Positions 31,813 through 40,274 of a DNA stretch of 52,875 nt are shown here, in pieces (position 1 is the first letter of the stretch; every line of letters starts with the position of its first letter). The notes below the pieces were generated by a model, which was not told the origin of the DNA, did no database searches, and worked only from the letters and a program-made list of their open reading frames with translations. The DNA lies in NCBI GenBank assembly GCA_002347285.1, contig DDXW01000016.1:1-52875 (forward strand), read 5' to 3'. The position numbers were made by a program, and so were the translations under genes. The DNA comes from Rhodocyclaceae bacterium UBA2250 (GTDB lineage: Bacteria > Pseudomonadota > Gammaproteobacteria > Burkholderiales > Rhodocyclaceae).

Positions 31813-33483
31813 CTAGCTTGCCCGGTTATCTAGATGTGAGGGCAGCCAGCCCACAACAACGACTTGGCCCTCTTCATCCCAGAAGAAGTAGAGCCGGAAA
31901 CCGTAGCGTCGGTCCCGCGAATCTCTGCCCTTTAGATGTCGATCAAGAGGCCGTCGGGTTCCCCCGTATTGGACGGAATAAAGATCGGCAGCAAATTTCA
32001 CTCCTTCGCCGGTCGCGCTGTCTTCGAGTTGAAGCGCATGTAGTGCTTCTTCGTATGATTGCCTGCGCTCATGCGTTCCTTCAATTCGCATTGGTACGTA
32101 TTGGTCACGAAGGAGTAGCAGCGCACGGTAAATGAATTGGGGATCGTGAAACTCTGACTTTCGGACGCCTTGATATGCTCGGTTCGCGATTTCGACCGAT
32201 CCCGCCAAGTGCTCCTTACACCAACTTTCAAAATCATCCAATGTGTTTGGGATTGGTGTTGCTTGCGGGGCGGTAGACTCGGCAACTTTCTTCTCAAGCT
32301 GCCGGATTCTGTGGAGTCGTTCTATGGCCTGCGCCTTTGCAGCATTGGCTTCTTGGATGGCTGCCTCTCGCTCTGCATCGGCGGTGAGGAGCAAGCCGTC
32401 ATACTGCTCCTTCTGTTCCTGAAGATCCTTCCGCAATTGCTCATTGTCCTGCTCGAACAGTCGAATCAATTCAGCATCCGTACCCCCAGCCTTCCTAAGT
32501 CGCTCTCGTTCCAGTTGTGCAGCAAGCTGGCGGACCGTGTTGAAACTAGGAAGACGTTCTTCGCGTCCTGGGGCGTGCGCCGAGTTCCCAAGTGACTGGT
32601 TTACTAACCATCGCTCAAACTCTCCGGGAGCCGTCTCAGCCCACGACGCTATTCGGTCAGGCATAGCCAAAGGATGTCTAGATGGCTCGTCGACCCAAGC
32701 GCGGAATCCGGGGCGGTATGTACGCACAGCTCGCCTGAAAACCGATAACTCGCGCCCGATGCGATCAGTTAAAAGATAGCTGGCCGGTCCAGCGAGTACA
32801 TAGACATGGGCGGCCCCGAGGGTGGCATCGTGTACCGAGTTGGCGGACGCGGCAGCCTCAGATGGATTGCTTGATCCATCAGGCAGCGAAAATACCAATA
32901 CGTCGGCCTGTCGGTGCGGGCTTTCGAGCAGTGCGACTAGCTGGTCAACCTCGGTGGCAGTGGAAATCAATGGTACGTCGCGCGTTAGCGGAACACCATC
33001 AACTTCTGCTGGCCCATCGCTCATGATGGCTCGCACAAAGCCGGGAACAGTTCGCTGGAATGGCTCGTCTGTGCCGCGAGTGACGCACATGAGGCGTGCT
33101 CCAAATAGAGTGTCGCCGTTGGTGTCCATACCGACACCAATTTCAGTAACCCAAGTGCGTAGCGGTACGGCCTTATCTGCGTCGTCGAGCCGGGCAGCCC
33201 AAAATTGGTGCTCTGGCAAAGCAACTGCGGCGGTGCGTTGTGCACCTATGTCTGTCAGCTCGAATGACTGGCCATGCCAAGCGGTGTCAGGAAGGCTACG
33301 ACCGGCCCTACGATTCATCCATCTAAGGATGTGCTTGATGCTCTCAGTAAATCGGTCATGCCCTTTCGCCGCCCGAAGCCTCAGCGTAACTTGGCTCACG
33401 GGACGAACGACCGAGAGGCCTTCGCGTAGTTTTGCGGCAATAGGGGCTAGCTGTTCTTTGATATCTTGGCGCGGTGGATTCAT
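31813..33483 (-). CDS. Large coiled-coil protein in low-GC DNA, candidate defence gene
   Basis: A 556-residue soluble protein I cannot assign. Residues about 1-300 form a mixed alpha/beta region including VTRGTDEPFQRTVPGF, LVFSLPDGSS and VYVLAGPASYLLTDRIG. Residues about 320-405 are a coiled coil rich in Glu, Gln and Arg. The C-terminal part (about 420-556) ends in RLYFFWDEEGQVVVVGWLPS, reminiscent of a small RelE/ParE-like sheet, weakly. The architecture resembles proteins seen in phage-defence islands, but that is an impression. Base composition is strikingly low: 28/60 and 29/60 GC in two lines counted by hand (32041-32160) against 47/60 at 34501-34560. ATG 33483 was chosen over a TTG at 33522; the ribosome site is weak. 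Confidence 0.7.
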   Translation of the reverse strand: MNPPRQDIKEQLAPIAAKLREGLSVVRPVSQVTLRLRAAKGHDRFTESIKHILRWMNRRAGRSLPDTAWHGQSFELTDIGAQRTAAVALPEHQFWAARLDDADKAVPLRTWVTEIGVGMDTNGDTLFGARLMCVTRGTDEPFQRTVPGFVRAIMSDGPAEVDGVPLTRDVPLISTATEVDQLVALLESPHRQADVLVFSLPDGSSNPSEAAASANSVHDATLGAAHVYVLAGPASYLLTDRIGRELSVFRRAVRTYRPGFRAWVDEPSRHPLAMPDRIASWAETAPGEFERWLVNQSLGNSAHAPGREERLPSFNTVRQLAAQLERERLRKAGGTDAELIRLFEQDNEQLRKDLQEQKEQYDGLLLTADAEREAAIQEANAAKAQAIERLHRIRQLEKKVAESTAPQATPIPNTLDDFESWCKEHLAGSVEIANRAYQGVRKSEFHDPQFIYRALLLLRDQYVPMRIEGTHERRQSYEEALHALQLEDSATGEGVKFAADLYSVQYGGTRRPLDRHLKGRDSRDRRYGFRLYFFWDEEGQVVVVGWLPSHLDNRAS

Positions 33484-33679
33484 GGCGATATAGGTGACGC
33501 CCTGTTTACAATCAAAGCACAATCAAAGGGGGGCCGGGCTCGCGTTTTCATTAACAGCCGGGCCACAAAACGCCGACAGCATACCTGTAGCACAGCCGAC
33601 TGTCCGTTTCGACACAAAGTGATCTACGGCAACTCTTGGCCGTATGCTGCCGTGCTTCTTCACTTCACCGATTAACTGA
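33484..33679. other. AT-richer intergenic stretch upstream of the low-GC gene
   Basis: About 200 bases without a supported gene. On the minus strand TTGATT and TATATC are 17 bases apart, but the second hexamer ends three bases before the ATG, so a transcript from it would start inside the gene. Short inverted repeats occur (for example CCGGGC flanks near 33535 and 33560). A minus-strand frame stays open through it but has no start or recognisable product. Confidence 0.4.
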
Positions 33680-33704
33680 AAAGTCGGTGCTGGCAGGGCG
33701 GCGG
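33680..33704 (+). repeat. Dispersed G-rich repeat, copy 8
   Basis: Two mismatches. It lies 12 bases beyond the stop of the hydrolase-subtilisin gene and at the right edge of the low-GC segment. Confidence 0.7.
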
Positions 33705-33716
33705 CTGGGCGCTGGC

Positions 33717-36119
33717 TCATGTGTTCATCAGCATCTTGACGAGGTTCGGCATACCCTTGCCTTGAATGTAAGGGTCGCGGCCGAGGTCGGTGCAGTGCTC
33801 CAGCAGCAGCGCCTTGACGCGATCCGGGTAGCCGATGAATTCCTTGCGCACCGAGAGGAAGGCGGCGAGCAGCCCGGAGACGTGCGGCGTGGCCATGCTG
33901 GTGCCGCTCATCTCGACGTAGTAGTCGCGCGCGGTGGCGGCTGGCTTGGGCCACTTGTGGCGCGCCGAGAGGATGTTCTCGCCCGGTGCGACGAGGTCCG
34001 GCTTCATGCGTCCGTCGGCGGTCGGGCCGCGCGACGAGAAGTAGGAGACGCCGTAGGTGTGCGGGTTGGTCTTGTGGATCGAGCCGACCGCGATCGCCTC
34101 GTCGAGGTTGGCCGGGTCGCCGATCGAGAGGTCCATGTTGGCGGGCACGACGCCGCCCTCGGTGTCGAGCAGCGCGTAGCCCTCGTTGCCGGCGGCGAGG
34201 CAGACCAGCACGCCCTGGCGCCACAGGCGCCGCAACTCCTGGCACAGCGGCGTGTGGCCGCAGCCGAACACGCTCGGATCGAAACCGCCGCCCAGGCTCA
34301 GGTTCACGCCGTGGATCACCAGCTTGCCGGCACGCTCGTTGAGATCGGCGATGACGTCGAGCGCCTTGATGATGTAGGCATCCTCGCCGCTGCCGTTGTC
34401 CTTGAGCACCTTGAAGCCGTAGAGCTTCGCCTCCGGCGCCATGCCCTGCAGGTCGATCGTCGTCCGGTCGTCCGGCGCGCGCGGCAGCTGCCAGGCGCCG
34501 GCGATGGTGGCGGCGACGTGGGTGCCGTGGCCGTTGCCGTCGAGCGTCGCGCAGCGCGGGTCGTCGGGATCGAGCCGCTGCGGCGCGCCGTTGCCGGTGC
34601 AGTCCCATTGCGCGACGACGTTCTTGTGTTCCTTGAAGTGCGGATGCGCCGCGGCGATGCCGGTGTCGAGCACGGCCCAGGCGATGTCCTGGCCGCGCGC
34701 GCCGTAGCCGAGGTTGGCGGGCCGCGCCTGGATGGTGTGCGTCGACTGGTGCAGCAGGGCGCGCTTGACGGCGTTGCGCCAGACGCGGTCGATCTTCAGC
34801 GCGCCACAGTGCGCGCGCAGCTGCTCGATCTCGCTGCGCGTCAGGTCGGCGGAGACGAAGCGGCGCATCAGCTGGATGCGCCCCTCGGTGCGCGGCACGC
34901 CGCCGAAGTCGAGCACCTCGTTGATCAGGCTTTCGAGGCGCCCGCGCGCCTCGTCGAGCGAGCCTTCCGCGCTGTCGGCGGAGACGAGCTGGATCAGGGT
35001 CGGGTGGCGCTGCTCGCGGCTGCCGTTCTCCATGTCGGCGACCAGATCCTTCATCAGGATGTTGCGGCCGACCAGGTTGCCGAAGGCCGCCCCCGCGGTT
35101 TCGCGCACTGCATTGCGCACGACGTCGATGGTCAGGTAGCCGGTGCCCGAGTGCGGATTCGACTGCCACTCGGGATTGATCTGCAGGCCGACGACGTTGT
35201 CCACTTTCACGCCGCGGCTGTTCGCGGCGTAATCGTTCGAGATGTCGGCGTCGAGCGCGACCGGGTCGAGCCGCTCGGCGACGTTGAACCAGCGGTCGAC
35301 GCATTCGGGCACCGCGAGCGGCTTGCCGGAGCCGAGCTTGCCGAGGACGTCCTGCACCTCCTGGATGCCGAGCGGCGAGCCGATGGTGACGAACAGCCGC
35401 ACGTCGCAGTCGGCCTTCTGCAGTTGGCGCAGCACGTGGTAGGCGATCATCGAGCCCTGGCTGTGGCCGATCACGATGAACGGGCCGCCGCCGACGTCGA
35501 GGCGTTCGCGCAGCGCCTGCTCCATGCGCGCGCGCTTGCCGGCGTCGAAGAAGAAATCGCGCACGTCCTTGAGGAACAGCTTGGTGAGGAGGCGCGTCAC
35601 CCAGCGCCGCATCCCCGCCGGCAGCGGCAGCACCTTTGCCTCCGGGCCTTTGATTTCCGGGTCGCCTTGCTCCAGATGCCGTTCCAGCGCCGTCATCAGG
35701 CGGCGGGCTTGATCATCGAGTTCGGGTTCCGGTTCGGCCGCGAGCTCGGCGAGCGCGCGCATGCCCATGCCGGCCTCCGCTGTGCTTGGCTGGTCCTTGT
35801 CGGCGCAGGAGGCGGTCTCGGGCTCCGGGTAGCGGTCGCGGTCGACCCAGTAGGCCAGCCGCGTGCGGTCACCCATCGGCGCGCCGAACAGCGCGCTGTC
35901 CCACTGGCATTTGAGCACCGAGGCGACCGGCTTGTTGCCGATGCCGTGGATGTAAACGATCGTGCCGACCTCGGGCGCGGTGCCTTCCTTCGCCAGCATC
36001 TGCGTCAGGGGCACGATGCGCTCGCGCAGCGTGGTGAGCATCGAGAAGGGATTGCGTTTGCCGCTGAACGTGCCGCCGGCTTTGCCGGCCGGGCCGGCGC
36101 CCGGTTTCTTCGTCGCCAT
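33717..36119 (-). CDS. Alpha/beta-hydrolase fused to subtilisin-like (S8) protease
   Basis: An 800-residue fusion. The N-terminal half is an alpha/beta-hydrolase: YIHGIGN near residue 56 (oxyanion loop) and nucleophile elbow GHSQGS near 220. The C-terminal half is an S8 protease with a full triad: Asp485 in VLDTG, His near 531 in GHGTHVA, Ser near 738 in GTSMATPH. The segment between (about 330-470) is helical. No signal peptide is seen, so it may act in the cytoplasm, unlike most subtilases. AAGGAGGAAG precedes the ATG. The CHAT and metallophosphoesterase genes lie upstream in the same orientation, 149 bases away across an 89-bp repeat. A two-effector or self-processing role is inference. 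N-terminal KKPGAGPAGKAG may be a worn repeat copy. Confidence 0.85.
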   Translation of the reverse strand: MATKKPGAGPAGKAGGTFSGKRNPFSMLTTLRERIVPLTQMLAKEGTAPEVGTIVYIHGIGNKPVASVLKCQWDSALFGAPMGDRTRLAYWVDRDRYPEPETASCADKDQPSTAEAGMGMRALAELAAEPEPELDDQARRLMTALERHLEQGDPEIKGPEAKVLPLPAGMRRWVTRLLTKLFLKDVRDFFFDAGKRARMEQALRERLDVGGGPFIVIGHSQGSMIAYHVLRQLQKADCDVRLFVTIGSPLGIQEVQDVLGKLGSGKPLAVPECVDRWFNVAERLDPVALDADISNDYAANSRGVKVDNVVGLQINPEWQSNPHSGTGYLTIDVVRNAVRETAGAAFGNLVGRNILMKDLVADMENGSREQRHPTLIQLVSADSAEGSLDEARGRLESLINEVLDFGGVPRTEGRIQLMRRFVSADLTRSEIEQLRAHCGALKIDRVWRNAVKRALLHQSTHTIQARPANLGYGARGQDIAWAVLDTGIAAAHPHFKEHKNVVAQWDCTGNGAPQRLDPDDPRCATLDGNGHGTHVAATIAGAWQLPRAPDDRTTIDLQGMAPEAKLYGFKVLKDNGSGEDAYIIKALDVIADLNERAGKLVIHGVNLSLGGGFDPSVFGCGHTPLCQELRRLWRQGVLVCLAAGNEGYALLDTEGGVVPANMDLSIGDPANLDEAIAVGSIHKTNPHTYGVSYFSSRGPTADGRMKPDLVAPGENILSARHKWPKPAATARDYYVEMSGTSMATPHVSGLLAAFLSVRKEFIGYPDRVKALLLEHCTDLGRDPYIQGKGMPNLVKMLMNT

Positions 36120-36149
36120 CTCTTCCTCCTTCGGCGGGCTAGTCGGAAT

Positions 36150-36238
36150 GCATGGTCGCGACGATTGGACACCCGATGCCGATGGAATGCAAGCTGCACC
36201 GCAGCATGCCACGAAACCCGGCGCTGGCGGGGCGGCGG
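36150..36238 (+). repeat. 89-bp direct repeat, left copy (contains dispersed repeat copy 9)
   Basis: An 89-base sequence matches 40162-40250 at 82 positions with no gap. The last 25 bases (36214-36238) are an exact dispersed-repeat copy. Inside is a hairpin with nine-base arms, GCAAGCTGC (36189-36197) and GCAGCATGC (36201-36209), one A/A mismatch and a three-base loop. It ends 30 bases beyond the metallophosphoesterase stop. Confidence 0.9.
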
Positions 36239-36268
36239 ATCAGGTTTGCTGCGGCATCCTGACGACGC

Positions 36269-37957
36269 TCAGGGTGCGCATTCCAGACCCGAACGCCAAG
36301 TGCCCGCCGCTTTATCCTGCGTCCAGTAGAGCAGTTCTGCCGAAGGGCGCCCGCCTTTGCCCGCGTCGTAGGGTGGGATCGAGACATAGGTGTAGCAGGG
36401 CGGCAGATCCTCAGGCTGCAGGCGCAGCAACGCCTCGGCATCGGGAATGCACTGTTGCTGCTGGATCGCCTTGAGCTGGTCCGGCGTGGCCACCCGCTGC
36501 CAGGCGCCGGAATTGAAGACTTGCGGGTTCCATTCCGCGCCGGGCTCGAAGAAGCGCTGCGGCCCGTGCGCCTTGTGCGTATGGCCATAGATGTAGACCG
36601 CGAACTCGCGCGTCGGCCGGCCGTCGTTCGCGAGTCCGCCGCGCACTTCGTTCAGGCGGTTGCGGAAGCGCGCATCGCGGGAAACGAACAGCGCGGTTGC
36701 CGCCGCTCCCAGGGTTGCGTCCTCGGACAGCACGGGGCAGAGCGGCGTTGTGACCGCGCCCCCTTGTTTCTGGGCGACAGCGAAGCGCGCCTGCCGCAAG
36801 TGGCAGATATCCGCGATTTCCTGCTCATTCAGCGCGGTGCTCTTGAGTCCGAGGGCATCGCGTGCCAACGCCGCTTCGGCCAGAGGCCGCAACGGATCGT
36901 TCGGCGGGATGGATTCAACCAAAAAGCGATCACCTTGCTTCCGGATCGCGTCGATATCGTAGCGGGGAAGGCGCGAGGCGGCTTCCTGGGGGCCGAGTGC
37001 CACCTTCAGTTGGTCGATCGACTGGCCGAAAAGGAAAAAGCGGAAAAAATCCTTGACCGCGACGGCGACGTCGCCGATCCCTGCCGCGGCCACGCCGAGC
37101 TTGACGCCCTCGCCTTCTTCGGAGATGTTGTCGATGATCGGATAGCGTTCCTCGAATTGGTTGTAGTAGCTCTGGACGAATTGCTCGCCCCATGGGCGTC
37201 GCAGATAGACGTTCCGTTCCCGTGCCGCACAGTCGCTGACGCGTGCCTGGCCGTCCAGGCAGGAGGCGGGCAGGAGGTCATAGCGATTGACCTCGCCTTC
37301 GAAGGCATGCCCGTGCTCGGCCAGTATCTGACCGTCGCGCGAGCGCCAGTAGCCTTCGCGGGCGACGCGCACACGCCCAAAGCCCGCGTCGATGGCTTTC
37401 AGCAGTGCCGCAGCGACGCTGTCGAAGACCAGTGCTGCATCGTGATTGCCGGGCACGATGGTCAGTCGATTGTCGCCGTCATCCGCGAGGGCGCGCAGCG
37501 CCGCCAGCTCCTCCCGATGGGCGCCGAGAACCCGCTGCGCCCGCGCCAGCGCATCGACCGCCGTGCAGCCGAGATCCTTGCCGTCTGCGCCGCTCTCGCC
37601 CGGGTAGCGGCAATCGTCGCTGGCCGACTGCCAGAGCTCGAGGAGATCGCCGAGGATGACCAAGTCGATCGATACGGTACTCTGCCGGGCCGCTTCCTGG
37701 AGATGGGCGAGAAACAGGGTGAACTCCGACGCCCAGCGGAAATCCTCGGTGGCGTGCCAGGGGCCCTGAGTCCAGTGACCGGTTGCCGCGTCCTGCCGCT
37801 GGCGCCCCATTCCCATGTGCAGGTCGCTGATGAAGACGGTCCAGCGCGCTCCTTCGGGTGGCAGGGGGGAGGACTGCAGCGGTTCGGCGCTGACACCGCC
37901 GGATACGATGAGAGCGGCGGCGATTGCCGCCTGCATGAAACCCTTCCATGTGCTCAT
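36269..37957 (-). CDS. Exported calcineurin-like metallophosphoesterase
   Basis: A 562-residue periplasmic phosphoesterase. A signal peptide (about 1-24) is followed by the ordered metal motifs DLHMGMG (near 44), GDLLELW (near 103), GNHDA (near 170), EHGHAFEG (near 213) and GHTHK (near 460). The interval between the last two motifs is about 250 residues, longer than usual, and holds an inserted helical domain. It should hydrolyse a phosphomono- or diester; the substrate is unknown. ATG 37957 overlaps the CHAT gene stop (ATGA) behind GGGAGA, so the two are coupled. Base composition is below that of the flanking core genes. Confidence 0.87.
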   Translation of the reverse strand: MSTWKGFMQAAIAAALIVSGGVSAEPLQSSPLPPEGARWTVFISDLHMGMGRQRQDAATGHWTQGPWHATEDFRWASEFTLFLAHLQEAARQSTVSIDLVILGDLLELWQSASDDCRYPGESGADGKDLGCTAVDALARAQRVLGAHREELAALRALADDGDNRLTIVPGNHDAALVFDSVAAALLKAIDAGFGRVRVAREGYWRSRDGQILAEHGHAFEGEVNRYDLLPASCLDGQARVSDCAARERNVYLRRPWGEQFVQSYYNQFEERYPIIDNISEEGEGVKLGVAAAGIGDVAVAVKDFFRFFLFGQSIDQLKVALGPQEAASRLPRYDIDAIRKQGDRFLVESIPPNDPLRPLAEAALARDALGLKSTALNEQEIADICHLRQARFAVAQKQGGAVTTPLCPVLSEDATLGAAATALFVSRDARFRNRLNEVRGGLANDGRPTREFAVYIYGHTHKAHGPQRFFEPGAEWNPQVFNSGAWQRVATPDQLKAIQQQQCIPDAEALLRLQPEDLPPCYTYVSIPPYDAGKGGRPSAELLYWTQDKAAGTWRSGLECAP

Positions 37958-40131
37958 TTCATTTCTCCCGTGCCGCACAGCTCCACGCCGCTGTTGCCCA
38001 GCAGCGCATACCAGAGCGCCTTGGCTCCATGACTGGCGCTAACGCAGCGCAAGGCGCGCGTGTAAGCTTCGGCGAGCGGGATTTTCGCATCACTGCTCGT
38101 CTGCTCGATCCCGCTCGCGAAGCATTCCATGAACCTTCCGGCCAGCGCACCGGGTATCTCGGTGACGGTGACGATCGCTGCCTGGACGCCATGTTCGTTG
38201 AGCGCATCCAGGAATCCGGTTGCGCTGGCCTCGCCGGTGCCGCAGCCGTTGAGCAGGGCAATGGAGGACCGGCCGAGCCTGCGCTGGACATTGGCGGAAT
38301 GGATGCGCGTGCGCTGTTCGAAGTAGATGGAATCACGGTCATGGTGGGCGAGGATCGAGAGGAACGTCGGTCGTTCATCCGTCTTGTCCTCCTCGATCCA
38401 GCTGGCCAGGCCTTGCAGATCGTGATCGAGGGGAAATTGTCTGCTGCCGATCTTGATCGTATTGCCGGCCGGGGCTGCCGCGGTGATTCTCCTTGCGATT
38501 TCGCCGTATGCGTCATTGAGTGCATTGTCCTCGGTTCTGCGCGGACCGATCAGCTTCCAGTCGGCGAGACAGCTTCCCTGCGACTGCGGGTAGGCCTGTA
38601 TCGCGAGCGGGGTCTCCACGCGCAGATATTCCCCGACGAAGCGGGTCTGGTTGGCCTCGGTCTGGACCGCCATCATGCCGAGGGGAAGAAACCGCGGTGT
38701 GCCGCCTTCCGCGAAATGGGTGCGCACGAACAGCGCAGGCAGAAGGTTCTGCGGGTAGGGCGGCAATTCATTGATGCCGTGCCTGGCCAGGAGTTGCAGG
38801 AAGGAAGCGCGTGCCTCCATGCCGGCACCGTCGTCCGGAAACAGCAGGTGGAAGAGGGCGCGCCCTTCGCTCTCGCGATTGGCGGTCTCCCGCGCTGGCG
38901 AGAGGGTGTGCATGAGGTTGGCCAGCCTGGTGGCAAGGGCTTGCGCGCTGTCCTCGACCTTCCAGACGATGGGCAGGCTCATTTCCCCCCACCACAATGT
39001 GCCGAGCACCGGACTCGTCGGGCCAAACTGGATGAAGTGGATTGCCGCCGTCGGCTGCAGTGCCGGCTGCTCCGCTGCTAGCCTGACTGCGTCCAGTCCT
39101 TTGAAGCCGGACTGTACCGGGCGCAAGCCGGCGCATTCGCTGCCGGCCATGCAGAAGCTGACCACCATTTCGTCGATCGGGCGCCTGCCGTCCCAGATGG
39201 AAATGGCCAACGGGGCTGCACCGCCGGGCGGCTGCTCCCGGGTTCGTACCGTGAAGTCGTCCCCGCTCTTGCTGAAAATGAAATCGTGCAGGCCGCCGGC
39301 GCGCAATTCGGCAAACAGGTCCGCGATCCTTGGTTGGGAGGACGTGCCGGCGGCGCGCATGCGGCCGAGGTCGATTTCCAGGCTGAAGACCTGCGGCGGC
39401 TGCTCCTCGAAGTAGGACGTATCAACGAGCAGCAGGATATTCAGCTTGACGACGTTCCGGTTGGTGTCGGCCAACCATTGCTGCAGCAGGGCCGCGAATC
39501 GCTCTCCCGGCAGGACCGATTGTGCGCCGCTTTCCGCTTCGTCGTAGGCAAAGGCGGACAGGTCGACGGCGATGCGGTAATCGGTTGCCGGCTGCAGCTT
39601 GTGCTGGATCGTGTAGCGCTCGTCGTTGGCGAGCGAGGCCCAGATGTTCCAGATTGCTCGCGGTTCGCCTGCGGGCGGAGTTGCCGCTTTCGCTGTCGGC
39701 CTTACAGGTACCTGTTCGAGGATTGCGCTTGTCGGTGGAGGGGGAGAGGTCATCAGCAGCCGGACTGGCGGAGCGGCCTCGCCATTCTTCTTCCGCTCAA
39801 CCTGGCCAGCCTTGATCTCCCCGATGCGGTTGGGTTCGAGCAGCTTGCTTGATGCCGAAAGCCTGGCTGTTTCGTCATCCAGAGTTCGCTGTGCTTCTGG
39901 CGGAACCGGCTGCGCTGGTTTCGCGGTGGGCGCGGCGGGCGTCGAAGCGGGAGCGGCGGGCGCAGGAGCCGACGCTGGCAATTCGGCTTTTGGCAGAGAG
40001 CGATAACCGAGAATTGCCTGGTTGCTGACGGATTCCGACAGAAGCCAAAGCAGGTACGCGCCCAGCGCGATGCCGACAATCCCTAGGAACCGTCGGCTTT
40101 TAGCGCCCTGCCCTGAGTCCTGTAGCGCCAT
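37954..40131 (-). CDS. Membrane-anchored CHAT (caspase-like) protease
   Basis: A 725-residue protein. One helix (about 15-33) anchors it, followed by a Pro/Ala-rich linker (about 45-80) that suggests a periplasmic location. A long middle region (about 150-500) has no recognised fold. The C-terminal part fits a CHAT/caspase-like protease: His596/597 in LAHHDRD and Cys630 in LLNGCGTGEA, the His-Cys dyad with correct order and spacing. CHAT proteases often act in conflict and cell-death systems. The gene is coupled to the metallophosphoesterase and the pair is bracketed by 89-bp direct repeats. AGGAGGGGAG precedes the ATG. The base composition is moderately low (37/60 GC at 38521-38580). Confidence 0.8.
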   Translation of the reverse strand: MALQDSGQGAKSRRFLGIVGIALGAYLLWLLSESVSNQAILGYRSLPKAELPASAPAPAAPASTPAAPTAKPAQPVPPEAQRTLDDETARLSASSKLLEPNRIGEIKAGQVERKKNGEAAPPVRLLMTSPPPPTSAILEQVPVRPTAKAATPPAGEPRAIWNIWASLANDERYTIQHKLQPATDYRIAVDLSAFAYDEAESGAQSVLPGERFAALLQQWLADTNRNVVKLNILLLVDTSYFEEQPPQVFSLEIDLGRMRAAGTSSQPRIADLFAELRAGGLHDFIFSKSGDDFTVRTREQPPGGAAPLAISIWDGRRPIDEMVVSFCMAGSECAGLRPVQSGFKGLDAVRLAAEQPALQPTAAIHFIQFGPTSPVLGTLWWGEMSLPIVWKVEDSAQALATRLANLMHTLSPARETANRESEGRALFHLLFPDDGAGMEARASFLQLLARHGINELPPYPQNLLPALFVRTHFAEGGTPRFLPLGMMAVQTEANQTRFVGEYLRVETPLAIQAYPQSQGSCLADWKLIGPRRTEDNALNDAYGEIARRITAAAPAGNTIKIGSRQFPLDHDLQGLASWIEEDKTDERPTFLSILAHHDRDSIYFEQRTRIHSANVQRRLGRSSIALLNGCGTGEASATGFLDALNEHGVQAAIVTVTEIPGALAGRFMECFASGIEQTSSDAKIPLAEAYTRALRCVSASHGAKALWYALLGNSGVELCGTGEMK

Positions 40132-40161
40132 CTCCCCTCCTGTCTGCTGCTCACCCGCAAC

Positions 40162-40250
40162 GCATGGCCACGGCGATTAGACGCACGATGCCGATGGAAT
40201 GCAAGCTGCAACGCAGCATGCCACGAAACCCGGCGCTGGCGGGGCGGCGG
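40162..40250 (+). repeat. 89-bp direct repeat, right copy (contains dispersed repeat copy 10)
   Basis: The partner of 36150-36238, 82/89 identical, ending in an exact dispersed-repeat copy (40226-40250). The hairpin arms (40201-40209, 40213-40221) are unchanged; one of the seven differences falls in its loop. It begins 31 bases upstream of the CHAT ATG and ends 24 bases beyond the stop of the next gene. Confidence 0.9.
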
Positions 40251-40274
40251 CCGCCGCCGGAGCGGAAGGCGGGT

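Noticed and set aside
33484..33679. Minus-strand frame upstream of the low-GC gene as a separate small protein
   Set aside because: No start codon with a ribosome site and no recognisable product.
36083..36110. Possible repeat copy in the subtilisin-fusion N-terminus (KKPGAGPAGKAG)
   Set aside because: Only about 19 of 25 bases fit; may be chance in Gly/Ala codons, so not counted.
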